A program made the translations under genes and the position numbers. From Fidelibacterota bacterium (GTDB lineage: Bacteria > Fidelibacterota > Marinisomatia > Marinisomatales > TCS55), in assembly GCA_014239505.1 (NCBI GenBank), contig JAAZYT010000108.1, positions 1-24,125 of the forward strand: a DNA stretch of 24,125 bases. Reading direction: 5' to 3'. The notes below the pieces were generated by a model that was given only the letters and a program-made list of their open reading frames with translations, was not told the DNA's origin and did no database searches. Position 1 is the stretch's first letter. Each line of letters opens with the position of its first letter. Positions 1 to 8,422 of this stretch are shown here, piece after piece.

Positions 1-1
1 A

Positions 2-310
2 TTCCAATCTGAACAAAGAACTTTTTGGGAATCACCTGAAATATATTTTGAAATGTCACCATTTATGCATGCTCAAAAAGTAAATGAACCAATTTTGCTG
101 ATTCATGGAGAAGCTGATAATAACTCTGGAACTTTTCCAGTCCAGAGTAAAAGATATTATCATGCATTAAAAGGACATGGAGCAACGACTAAACTTGTAC
201 TGCTACCACATGAAAGTCATGGTTATAAAGCAAGAGAGTCAGTTATGCATGTTTTGTGGGAAACAGCAAATTGGTTAGATACTTATGTTAAAAAAGAAAA
301 TAGAAACTAA
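2..310 (+). CDS. S9 family peptidase, glutamyl-endopeptidase-like, C-terminal fragment (cut by window edge)
   Basis: The reading frame is open from the first bases, so only about the last 102 residues are seen and the true start lies upstream of the window. The fragment is the end of a prolyl-oligopeptidase-type alpha/beta hydrolase. The motif HGEADNNSG carries the likely catalytic Asp (bases 116-118) and LPHESHGY carries the likely catalytic His (bases 218-220). The catalytic Ser would lie outside the window. The runs YHALKGHGA and ESVMHVLWETANWL closely recall, from memory, the plant chloroplast glutamyl endopeptidase (S9D) subfamily, which cuts peptides after acidic residues. The next gene, another S9 peptidase, begins 18 nt downstream on the same strand, so the two are probably co-transcribed. 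Family is confident; subfamily is an inference from the C-terminus alone. Confidence 0.85.
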   Translation, partial: FQSEQRTFWESPEIYFEMSPFMHAQKVNEPILLIHGEADNNSGTFPVQSKRYYHALKGHGATTKLVLLPHESHGYKARESVMHVLWETANWLDTYVKKENRN

Positions 311-328
311 AAAATAGAAAGTTTAATT

Positions 329-2356
329 ATGAAAATATTTATAAAATATATTTTTAGTATTATTATAATTAGTTATTTGGTCGGACAAAATAAAGTACCA
401 ATGTCAATAGTGGATTTAATTAATGTTCCAAGTATTGGTTCACCACAGTTATCCCCTGATGGAAATTTTATACTTTATACTTTATCTGAAGCTAACTGGG
501 ATGAAAATAAACGAGTTTCTCACATTTGGCGTATAAATAGAGATGGAAAAAATAAAATTCAGATGACTCAAGGTGAAAACGGTGACAATTCACCAAGATG
601 GTCGCCAAATGAAAAATATTTTGCTTTTATTTCAAAACGTGGAAAGATTGAGGATGAAAAAAATCAAATTTATTTAATATCAAATGTTGGTGGTGAAGCT
701 TCAAAATTAACCAATCATCATACTAGTGTTTCAAATATTCAATGGTCACCTGATGGGAAAAATATTTATTTTTTAGCTAGTGATTCAGAATTAGATGAAG
801 AAAAGAAAAAAAATGAACTTAAAGATGATGTATATGCTTTTGATGAAAATTATAAGCAACGTCATCTATGGAAAGTGATTATTAAAGATCAAAATACAGT
901 TAAGATAACAGATGGTGATTTTTCAATTATAAATTATAACTTGTCTAGAGATGGGAAAAAAGTAGCATTACATAGAGGACCAAACCCACTTTATGGTTAT
1001 GCAAATATGCAAGAGGTTTGGTCTATGAATGCAGATGGAACCGGTATGGTTCAAATAACCGAAAATAATGTTCCTGAAAGTGGAGCAAAGTTTTCACCTG
1101 ACAACTCTAAAATTCTTTTTACAAGTTTTTCGAATGAAAATTTTGATTTTTATTATAATGATAACTTATTTATTTCTTCTTCAGATGGGATAAGTACTAA
1201 GTTAGTTTTAAAAGAGATGCCTCATGCAGTTTCTTCTGCTATTTGGTCTAAGAATGGAAAGTATATTATCTTTCGTGCAAATACTGGAGTACGTACCGAA
1301 ATTTTTCAAGTAAATCTTTCTAATCAAAAATTAAAACAACTTACTAAAGGTAATCATTCGATTGGTTCATGGAATTTTGAACCAAGATTAAATCAGATGG
1401 TGTTTAAAATTAATTCACCAACAAATTCAGGTGATTTATATATAGCTAACCTCAACAATAAATTTTTTCCAAAAAAAGTGACGGATCATTTTGACTATTT
1501 AAATGAAAAATATTTATTACCTAAACAAGAAGCTATTTCTTGGAAGGGTGAAGACGGAATTAAAGTTGAAGGTCTATTATATTATCCTTTGAATTATGAT
1601 AAGGGTGAAAAATATCCTTTAGTTGTCCAAACACACGGCGGACCAGCATCTTCAGATAAATTTAGTTTTGGTAGTTGGAGCAGATATGTTCAAGTTTTAG
1701 CAGCTAAAGGTTGGATGGTTTTAAAGCCAAATTATCGAGGTAGTACAGGATATGGTGACGAATTTTTAAGAGATATGGTTGGTAGTTATTTTAATCAATC
1801 TCATTTAGATGTAATGACAGGTGTAGATAACTTAATTAATAGAGGGATGGTTGATGAAAATCGAATGGTAAAAATGGGTTGGAGTGCAGGAGGTCATATG
1901 ACAAATAAAATTATTACATTTACCGATAGATTTAAAGCAGCTTCATCTGGTGCAGGTGCAGTTAATTGGATATCAATGTATGCTCAAAGTGATGTTCGAA
2001 TTTATCGAACACCTTGGTTTGGAGGAACACCTTGGGAAAAGAATGCTCCTATAGATTCTTATTGGAATAATTCGCCACTGAAAGATATTTCTAATGTTAA
2101 AACACCAACAATTATATTGGTTGGAAAAAATGATCCGCGGGTTCCTATGCCACAATCTGTTGAACTTTATAGAGCTTTAAAATCAAATAATGTACCTACA
2201 CATTTATATGTAGCACCTCGTGAACCACATGGATGGAGAGAATTAAACCATGAATTATTTAAGGTTAATATTGAACTTGATTGGTTTGAAAAACATGCTC
2301 TTAATAGTGAATATAAATGGGAACTAGCACCGAATATTAAAGAGAGTAAGGATTAA
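329..2356 (+). CDS. Exported S9 family peptidase (acylaminoacyl/dipeptidyl peptidase type)
   Basis: The 675-residue protein has a hydrophobic signal peptide (about residues 1-20, ending near VGQ). An N-terminal beta-propeller follows, built of PD40-type repeats such as SPQLSPDGNF, SPRWSPNEKY and IQWSPDGKN. The C-terminal half is an alpha/beta hydrolase. The catalytic triad is readable: Ser519 in GWSAGG, Asp602 in GKNDPR and His634 in EPHGW. Length and domain order match S9 oligopeptidases that trim short peptides, with the propeller limiting substrate size. The signal peptide suggests a periplasmic or exported location. It lies directly behind another S9 peptidase and only 2 nt ahead of a PLP enzyme, which fits a peptide-to-amino-acid route. 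The exact cleavage preference cannot be read from the sequence. Confidence 0.93.
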   Translation: MKIFIKYIFSIIIISYLVGQNKVPMSIVDLINVPSIGSPQLSPDGNFILYTLSEANWDENKRVSHIWRINRDGKNKIQMTQGENGDNSPRWSPNEKYFAFISKRGKIEDEKNQIYLISNVGGEASKLTNHHTSVSNIQWSPDGKNIYFLASDSELDEEKKKNELKDDVYAFDENYKQRHLWKVIIKDQNTVKITDGDFSIINYNLSRDGKKVALHRGPNPLYGYANMQEVWSMNADGTGMVQITENNVPESGAKFSPDNSKILFTSFSNENFDFYYNDNLFISSSDGISTKLVLKEMPHAVSSAIWSKNGKYIIFRANTGVRTEIFQVNLSNQKLKQLTKGNHSIGSWNFEPRLNQMVFKINSPTNSGDLYIANLNNKFFPKKVTDHFDYLNEKYLLPKQEAISWKGEDGIKVEGLLYYPLNYDKGEKYPLVVQTHGGPASSDKFSFGSWSRYVQVLAAKGWMVLKPNYRGSTGYGDEFLRDMVGSYFNQSHLDVMTGVDNLINRGMVDENRMVKMGWSAGGHMTNKIITFTDRFKAASSGAGAVNWISMYAQSDVRIYRTPWFGGTPWEKNAPIDSYWNNSPLKDISNVKTPTIILVGKNDPRVPMPQSVELYRALKSNNVPTHLYVAPREPHGWRELNHELFKVNIELDWFEKHALNSEYKWELAPNIKESKD

Positions 2357-2358
2357 TT

Positions 2359-3519
2359 ATGGATAAGAAAAAGCACACATTTAATACGAAAGTAATCCAT
2401 GCTGGAGAACCTGACCCAAGAATTGAAGGTGCTGTAAATGTTCCAATATTTCAAAGTTCCACTTTTGAATTTGAAGGTCAAACTGATTACAATGCTTTAA
2501 AATATATACGACTTAATAATACGCCTAATCACATTGTATTACATAAAAAAATAGCGGCAATAGAAGGTGGTGAAAAAGCTCTTGTTACATCTTCAGGCAT
2601 GAGTGCAATAACAACAACATTACTTACTTTTTTAAAGAATGGTGACCATCTACTAGCAAACAATACACTATATGGTGGTACAGCAGATTATATTAAAAAT
2701 GACTTACCAGATTATGGAATTGAAGTTGATTTTATAGATTCAGCAGATCCAACAAGTTGGGAAGAGAAAATAAAACCAAATACTAAAGTTGTATATGTTG
2801 AAACAATAACTAATCCTTTAATGGAGATTGGTGCTTTAGACAAGATTGTTGCTTTTGCTAATCAAAATAATTTGATTTCCATGATAGATAATACTCTGGC
2901 AAGTCCAGCATTATTTTGTCCAGTTCAGCATGGATTTGATATTTCACTCCACTCGGCAACAAAGTATTTAAATGGTCACACAGATATTGTTGCTGGTGCA
3001 ATAATTGGAAATGAACAACATATGTCAATGATCACTTCTAAGTTGAATCATTTAGGAGGAAGTTTAGACCCTCATGCGTGTTATTTGCTACATCGTGGAA
3101 TAAAAACTCTTTCAATTAGAATGGAGAGGCAATGTAAGTCTGCATTATTAATTGCTAAGTTTCTTGAAAATCACAAAAAAGTAAAATTAGTTAATTATCC
3201 TGGACTTGTTTCAAGTTCTAGTCACAACAGAGCAAAAGAATTGCTTTGTGGATTTGGAGGAATGTTAAGTTTTATTATCGAAGGTGGTGTTGAAGCTGCA
3301 GATGCTTTTATTGGAAAGCTAGATATTCCTATTAGCACTGCTAGCTTAGGTGGAGTAGAATCTTTAATTACTCGACCGGTTCAAACTTCACATTCTTTAT
3401 TAAGTGATGATGAATTAGAGTTTGCTGGAATTGATAAAGCTCTTATAAGATTATCAGTTGGAATAGAAGCTGTCGACGATCTAATTGATGATATGAGCCA
3501 AGCTTTAGATGCAATATAG
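2359..3519 (+). CDS. Trans-sulfuration PLP enzyme (cystathionine gamma-lyase/synthase family)
   Basis: This is a 386-residue fold-type I PLP enzyme of the Cys/Met metabolism family, at the usual length. The Schiff-base lysine is Lys202 in SATKYLNGH. Other family marks are Y-x-R (YIR) for binding the cofactor phosphate of the partner subunit, SSGMSAI, LYGGT, the PLP-ring Asp in MIDNTLASP, SLGGVESL, and the substrate-carboxylate Arg in LIRLSVG. The position that is Cys in many methionine gamma-lyases is Gly here (LYGGT), which argues against a standard methionine gamma-lyase. The stretches YIRLNNTPNH and ITRPVQTSHS differ from textbook CGL/CGS, so the substrate (cystathionine, acyl-homoserine or another) is open. 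It starts 2 nt after the S9 peptidase stop, with AAGGAT upstream as a plausible ribosome-binding site. A cysteine dioxygenase ends the same gene train, suggesting sulfur amino acid breakdown. Confidence 0.9.
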   Translation: MDKKKHTFNTKVIHAGEPDPRIEGAVNVPIFQSSTFEFEGQTDYNALKYIRLNNTPNHIVLHKKIAAIEGGEKALVTSSGMSAITTTLLTFLKNGDHLLANNTLYGGTADYIKNDLPDYGIEVDFIDSADPTSWEEKIKPNTKVVYVETITNPLMEIGALDKIVAFANQNNLISMIDNTLASPALFCPVQHGFDISLHSATKYLNGHTDIVAGAIIGNEQHMSMITSKLNHLGGSLDPHACYLLHRGIKTLSIRMERQCKSALLIAKFLENHKKVKLVNYPGLVSSSSHNRAKELLCGFGGMLSFIIEGGVEAADAFIGKLDIPISTASLGGVESLITRPVQTSHSLLSDDELEFAGIDKALIRLSVGIEAVDDLIDDMSQALDAI

Positions 3520-3552
3520 TATTATATAATTAAATAATATCTGGAGATCAAA

Positions 3553-5208
3553 ATGCGAAAAACATATATCATTTCAATAGCGTTTTTTCTGTTAATCAGT
3601 TGTGCAGACTATGATGTGGTCATTCGAAATGGAATGATTTATGATGGAACGGGAGAAAAGCCATATAGCGGGGATGTTGCAATTAATAATGATAAAATAG
3701 TTAAAGTTTCAAAATCAATTAATGGTAAAGGAAAAAAAGAGATTAATGCATCTGGATTAGCAGTTTCTCCTGGATTTATTAATATGCTTAGTTGGGCTAC
3801 GACATCACTAATAAAAGATGGACGTTCTCTAAGTGACATCAAACAGGGTGTGACTTTAGAGGTATTTGGTGAAGGTTGGTCAATGGGACCATTAAATGAA
3901 AAGATGAAAGAACAACAACAAACAGAGGCAGAAGGATTTGAAATTGATTGGAATTCCCTTGGGCAATATTTAGAATCACTTGAAAGAAGAGGTGTCTCAA
4001 CAAATGTAGCTTCATTCCTTGGAGCAACTACCTTAAGAATTCATGAAATTGGGTTTGCAGATCGAAAACCTACAGATCAAGAAATGAATAATATGCGTGA
4101 ATTAGTGAGAGTGGCAATGGAAGAAGGAGCAATGGGTATAGGCTCATCTTTAATCTATGCTCCAGCATTCTATTCTTCTACTGAGGAATTAATTGAAATT
4201 TGTAAAGTTGCATCGGAATATGGTGGCATGTACATCTCTCATATGAGAAGTGAAAGTAATCAGTTTTTAGAAGCGCTAGATGAATTAATTCAAATATCTG
4301 AGGAGGCTAATATTCCTGCTGAAGTATATCATTTGAAAGCGGGAGGGATTCCAAATCATTATAAAATGGACCTAGCTATTGAGAAGATAAATAATGCTAG
4401 AGATCGAGGATTAAATATTACTACAGACATGTATAATTATGTTGCTGGAGCTACTGGCTTAGATGCTCATATGCCACCTTGGGTTCAAGAAGGTGGATAT
4501 GATAAATGGGTTGAGAGGTTAAAAGATCCATCAATTAGAGTGAGAGTAAAAGAAGAAATGATTAAAGATACCGATGATTGGGAGAATTTAGGTTTCCTTG
4601 CTGGACCTGATGGAGTTTTATTTTCTGACTTTAAAAATCCTGAGCTTAGAAAATATGTTGGAATGACTTTAAAAGAAGTATCAGAAAAATTAAACAAACA
4701 TTATGCTGACGTAGCAATAGATTTTGTTATTGAAGATGGAAGTAGAGTGGGTGTTGTTTACTTTTTAATGTCAGAAGATAATGTAAAAAAACAAATTCAA
4801 CTTCCATATATGAGTTTTGGATCAGATGCAGGCTCAATAGCTCCTGAAGGAGATTTTTTAAATTCAAATCCCCATCCAAGAGCGTATGGTAATTTTGCAA
4901 GATTGCTGGGAAAGTATGTCCGTGAAGAAAAAGTAATTTCTTTAGAAAATGCTATTTATAAACTTTCTGGATTATCTGCTACAAAATTAAAATTAAAAGA
5001 ACGTGGTTTTTTAAAAGAGAATTATTTTGCAGATATAGTAATATTTGATCCAAATACTATTTCAGATCATGCAACTTTTAGTGAACCTCATCAATTAGCT
5101 ACTGGAATGCATCATGTATTTGTTAATGGAGTTCAAGTACTTGAGTCAGGTGAACATACAGGAATGACTCCAGGAAGGGTAGTTCGTGGACCAGGATATA
5201 AAAAGTAA
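3553..5208 (+). CDS. Lipoprotein amidohydrolase, N-acyl-D-amino-acid deacylase-like, lacking the HxH motif
   Basis: The 551-residue protein has a lipoprotein signal peptide with lipobox LISC (Cys17), so it is probably membrane-anchored outside the cytoplasm. The body matches the D-aminoacylase branch of the amidohydrolase superfamily: an N-terminal small beta domain (VIRNGMIYDGTG), a TIM barrel, and a C-terminal return to the small domain (FADIVIFDPNTI, HVFVNGVQV). Conserved metal or catalytic residues present are His230 (YISHMRSES), His260 (EVYHLKAGG) and Asp425 (FGSDAGS). The usual PGFID-x-H-x-H motif reads PGFINMLSW, so both His are replaced (Leu79, Trp81). The usual metal-bridging Cys region reads GEGW. 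I recall similar HxH-less proteins, so this may be a subfamily rather than damage. GGAG lies upstream of the ATG. N-acyl-D-amino acid or D-residue peptide hydrolysis is plausible but unproven. Confidence 0.85.
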   Translation: MRKTYIISIAFFLLISCADYDVVIRNGMIYDGTGEKPYSGDVAINNDKIVKVSKSINGKGKKEINASGLAVSPGFINMLSWATTSLIKDGRSLSDIKQGVTLEVFGEGWSMGPLNEKMKEQQQTEAEGFEIDWNSLGQYLESLERRGVSTNVASFLGATTLRIHEIGFADRKPTDQEMNNMRELVRVAMEEGAMGIGSSLIYAPAFYSSTEELIEICKVASEYGGMYISHMRSESNQFLEALDELIQISEEANIPAEVYHLKAGGIPNHYKMDLAIEKINNARDRGLNITTDMYNYVAGATGLDAHMPPWVQEGGYDKWVERLKDPSIRVRVKEEMIKDTDDWENLGFLAGPDGVLFSDFKNPELRKYVGMTLKEVSEKLNKHYADVAIDFVIEDGSRVGVVYFLMSEDNVKKQIQLPYMSFGSDAGSIAPEGDFLNSNPHPRAYGNFARLLGKYVREEKVISLENAIYKLSGLSATKLKLKERGFLKENYFADIVIFDPNTISDHATFSEPHQLATGMHHVFVNGVQVLESGEHTGMTPGRVVRGPGYKK

Positions 5209-5213
5209 ATTCT

Positions 5214-6296
5214 ATGAAAATTAAGAGTATAAGAACTTGGTCGGAAAATCTAGAATTAACCAGACCTTACAGTATTGCATATGAAACCATTGACGCTGTT
5301 GAAAATGTTTTTGTTGAAGTTACATTGGGTAATAACATTAAGGGGTATGGTTCTGGCTCTCCAGCTGAATTTATTACAGGTGAAACTATTGATTCTACTA
5401 GCTCAATTCTTTTAAATGAAGCAAACGAGATACTTGAAAATAAAAATATTGAAGATGTTGAATTAATATTTAAATCTTTAACTAATAAATGGCCAAATAA
5501 CCCAGCAGCACGATCAGCGGTTGACATTGCTTTATATGACGCTTTGAGTAAATTTAAAAATTTACCTTTAGTTGATCTATTAGGAAGGGCTCATAAAAGT
5601 TTTTATACTTCCGTCACTATTGGAATTAAATCTATAGAATCTGCTTTGGAAGAAGCAAAAGAATATATACATGAGGGTTTTCGGATCCTTAAAGTCAAAA
5701 CTGGTAGTGATGTATCATTTGATATTGAATTAATTAAAAAATTAAGAGAAAAAGTAGGTAAGCATATTTTAATTCGTGTAGATGCTAATCAAGGATATGA
5801 TTTAGAAGATCTAAAATTCTTTTTTGAAAGAACTTCAAATGATAATGTAGAATTTATTGAGCAGCCTCTTCATTCTGATCTTGATTCTAAAATGGATGAA
5901 TTACCAATAGAAATCCGTACTGTTTGTGCTGCAGATGAGAGTCTTCATAATCCGGAAGATGCAAAGCGTTTAGCTGTTGAACCAAAAAAATATGGAATAT
6001 ATAATATTAAATTAATGAAGTGTGGAGGAATTAATCCTTCTTTAAAAATTGCTTCTACAGCATATTCTAGCGGTATTGATCTCATGTGGGGATGTATGGA
6101 TGAAAGTATTATTAGTATATCTGCTGCCTTGCATGCAGCAATGGCATGTAAGGCTACAAAATATATAGATCTTGATGGAAGTTTTGATTTAGCTAAAGAT
6201 TTAGTCTCTGGTGGGTTCAAGGTAGTGGATGGAAAAATGTCATTAAATGATTATCCTGGAATTGGATTTAAAATGCTTTCCAATAAATTTAACTAA
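5214..6296 (+). CDS. dgcA: Enolase-superfamily dipeptide epimerase / N-acetyl-D-glutamate racemase homologue (DgcA-like)
   Basis: The 360-residue protein has the full muconate-lactonizing-type catalytic set: Lys160 and Lys162 (KVK), metal ligands Asp190 (VDANQG), Glu216 (FIEQP) and Asp241 (AADES), and the second general base Lys266 (NIKLMKCGG). Asp319 and Asp321 in DLDGSF form the C-terminal DxD typical of L-Ala-D/L-Glu epimerases, where it holds the substrate amino end. The gene starts 5 nt after the amidohydrolase stop. The following DUF1611 gene starts 1 nt after its own stop. That neighbour pair is the hallmark of the DgcN-DgcA D-glutamate route known from marine bacteria and haloarchaea, in which the racemase converts N-acetyl-D-Glu to the L form. 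A peptidoglycan-dipeptide epimerase role is the alternative. Family is certain; substrate is inferred from the neighbour. Confidence 0.88.
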   Translation: MKIKSIRTWSENLELTRPYSIAYETIDAVENVFVEVTLGNNIKGYGSGSPAEFITGETIDSTSSILLNEANEILENKNIEDVELIFKSLTNKWPNNPAARSAVDIALYDALSKFKNLPLVDLLGRAHKSFYTSVTIGIKSIESALEEAKEYIHEGFRILKVKTGSDVSFDIELIKKLREKVGKHILIRVDANQGYDLEDLKFFFERTSNDNVEFIEQPLHSDLDSKMDELPIEIRTVCAADESLHNPEDAKRLAVEPKKYGIYNIKLMKCGGINPSLKIASTAYSSGIDLMWGCMDESIISISAALHAAMACKATKYIDLDGSFDLAKDLVSGGFKVVDGKMSLNDYPGIGFKMLSNKFN

Positions 6297-6297
6297 T

Positions 6298-7356
6298 ATG
6301 AAAAAAGCAGTAATATTTACTCATAATCTACTAGCTGAGAATTTTGCAAAAACAGCTCATGGATTACTAAGAGGCACCAGTCGATTTGAAATACTTGCCG
6401 TAATTGATTCTGCCAATTCAGGAAAAGATGCAGGTGAAGTTCTTGATGGTAAGTGGTTGGGTATCCCAACTTATAAATCTATTGATGAGTATATTGAACT
6501 TTCAAATGGTGAAGCTGAAGTATGTGTTGTTGGCGTTGCTTTCCCTGGTGGAATATTACCAGATGCGTGTCGTTATGAACTGATATCTGCAATGAAAAAT
6601 GGTTTAAATATTATTTCTGGATTACACCATTACTTAAGTGACGATGTAGAATTCCAAAAGATTGCAAAAGAAAATAAAGTAGAGCTATTAGACATTCGAA
6701 AAACTAAACCTATTTCTGATCTACATTTTTGGTCTGGTAAAATATTAGATGTAAAAACTCCAATTATTGCAGTATTAGGAACAGACTGTGCTGTTGGTAA
6801 AAGAACAACTGCACGTTTTATGATGGAATCTTTTCAAGAGAAAGATATTAAAACAGAAATTATTTTTACTGGACAGACTGGATGGATGCAGGGTTATAAA
6901 CATGGTTTTATTTTTGATTCAACTCCTAATGATTTTGTTAGCGGAGAACTTGAAAAAGCTATTTTAGAATGTGTGCAAGATTCTAAACCTGATCTTATTT
7001 TATTAGAAGGTCAATCATCATTAAGAAATCCTTCAGGCCCAGGCGGTTCAGAATTAATTTTATCAGGAAATGTAAATGGAGTTATCCTTGTTCATCCTGT
7101 AGGAAGAAAGTTTTTTGTTGATCTTGAAGAGTTTAAATACAAGATTCCTGAAATTGAAGAAGAAATTATGTTAATTGAAGCCTATGGAAAAAAAGTAATT
7201 GGTGTTGCTCTTAATCAAGAAAATACAAGTATTGATCTGTTAAAAGAAAACAAGAAGAAGATTGAAAATAATTTAGGTATTCCAGTCTCTATTCCTTTAA
7301 CAGATGGAGTAGAAAAAATTGTTGAACACATTAATAATGAGTACCTAATTGAATAG
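6298..7356 (+). CDS. dgcN: DUF1611 P-loop protein, D-glutamate N-acetyltransferase homologue (DgcN-like)
   Basis: I choose the ATG at 6298, giving 352 residues that begin MKKAVIFTHNL. A longer reading from 6247 would add 17 poorly matching residues inside the preceding gene. The N-terminal part is Rossmann-like (VIDSANSGKDAGEVLDG). The C-terminal part is a P-loop domain with a Walker-A-like GTDCAVGKRTT (Gly161 to Lys168), followed by IFTGQTGWMQG, LEGQSSLRNPSGPGGSE and VHPVGR, all typical of DUF1611. Members next to a DgcA epimerase have been shown to N-acetylate D-glutamate before racemisation; many databases still call the family unknown or a putative epimerase. It sits 1 nt after the DgcA-like gene and overlaps the next gene by 8 bp, so coupled translation is likely. 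The acyl donor and real substrate here are not visible. Confidence 0.85.
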   Translation: MKKAVIFTHNLLAENFAKTAHGLLRGTSRFEILAVIDSANSGKDAGEVLDGKWLGIPTYKSIDEYIELSNGEAEVCVVGVAFPGGILPDACRYELISAMKNGLNIISGLHHYLSDDVEFQKIAKENKVELLDIRKTKPISDLHFWSGKILDVKTPIIAVLGTDCAVGKRTTARFMMESFQEKDIKTEIIFTGQTGWMQGYKHGFIFDSTPNDFVSGELEKAILECVQDSKPDLILLEGQSSLRNPSGPGGSELILSGNVNGVILVHPVGRKFFVDLEEFKYKIPEIEEEIMLIEAYGKKVIGVALNQENTSIDLLKENKKKIENNLGIPVSIPLTDGVEKIVEHINNEYLIE

Positions 7357-8422
7357 CTCTTTTTTCCAAAAATACCTTTTGCCAGGATTTATATTCCAAA
7401 GTTTAATTATTGGTGGTGGATATGGAACAGGGAGAGAATTAGTTGAATTTTTTCTTCACGAAGGTCCTATCTCGGGGTTAGTAAATATGGGAGTGGCAAC
7501 AATTATATGGAGTGTTGTACTTGCTATTTGCTTCGAATTTGCTCGAAAAAGAAAATATTATGATTATAGATCTTTTATTAGTGGTCTACTTGGTAAATGG
7601 TGGTTCACATATGAAATATTATATTTAATTGGTTTGGTATTGGTTGTATCAGTTATGGGTTCTGCTTCTGGAGAAATATTTAATGAAATGTTTGATTTAC
7701 CTGAAATATTTGGAATCATTATCATGATGACATTAGTAGGTATTATTGTTTACTATGGAACATCACTAGTAGAAAAAGTTCTCTCTTTTTGGTCTATCAT
7801 ACTTTATGCAGCTTTTGCAATTATGTTTATATCAGTGTTTATAATGTTCTCAAATGATATATCTTTAAGTTTTTCTCAACAATCTGCTGATACAAATTGG
7901 ACTATGGGTGGAATTAAATACGCAGCTTACAACATTGGTCTTGCTCCTGCAATTTTATTTTGTGTACGGCACTTTGATTCGAGGAAAGAAGCTCTTATCT
8001 CAGGTATTTTTGCAGGTCTGATTGGCATGTTACCAGCTTTAGTCATGTTTATCGCAATGCTAAGTCAATATCCTCAAATCATTTCTGAAACTGTACCAAT
8101 AAATATAATTCTTGAAAATATTGGATGGGCTCCATTTAAGTTTATGTTTCAAATTGTTTTATTTGGGACATTTATTGAAACTGGAGTAGGTTTAATCCAT
8201 GGATTTAATGAAAGAATTCTTTCTGTAAAACCTGATTTGCTTGATAGTTGGAGAGCAATAATTGGAATTTTTCTATTATTGATTTCTATATTTTTTGCAA
8301 ATCAAATTGGCTTAATTGGCCTAATTGCTAATGGCTATGGTGCTTTAACTTGGGGTTATTGGATTATTTTTGTTATCCCTATAATTACTATTGGTCTCAA
8401 AAAGATATTAAATGATGAATGA
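7349..8422 (+). CDS. YkvI-like multi-pass membrane protein (putative amino-acid transporter)
   Basis: The 357-residue protein is very hydrophobic, with about ten membrane segments. It opens with FIFQSLIIGGGYGTGRELVEFF, which resembles the broken first helix of APC-type carriers and of the YkvI family (IGAGFASGQE in that family). The start is a TTG at 7349 inside the last codons of the DgcN-like gene. The first ATG in frame would remove about 46 residues, including the first membrane segment, so TTG is preferred. The gene overlaps its upstream neighbour by 8 bp and the cysteine dioxygenase by 11 bp. This tight coupling suggests it moves a substrate or product of the DgcA/DgcN/dioxygenase enzymes, but no specificity can be read from the sequence. 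Confidence 0.8.
   Translation: MNSSFFQKYLLPGFIFQSLIIGGGYGTGRELVEFFLHEGPISGLVNMGVATIIWSVVLAICFEFARKRKYYDYRSFISGLLGKWWFTYEILYLIGLVLVVSVMGSASGEIFNEMFDLPEIFGIIIMMTLVGIIVYYGTSLVEKVLSFWSIILYAAFAIMFISVFIMFSNDISLSFSQQSADTNWTMGGIKYAAYNIGLAPAILFCVRHFDSRKEALISGIFAGLIGMLPALVMFIAMLSQYPQIISETVPINIILENIGWAPFKFMFQIVLFGTFIETGVGLIHGFNERILSVKPDLLDSWRAIIGIFLLLISIFFANQIGLIGLIANGYGALTWGYWIIFVIPIITIGLKKILNDE

Noticed and set aside
6247..6297. N-terminal extension of the DgcN-like protein
   Set aside because: It lies wholly inside the DgcA-like gene, and its residues do not fit the family start; MKKAVIFTHN at 6298 does.
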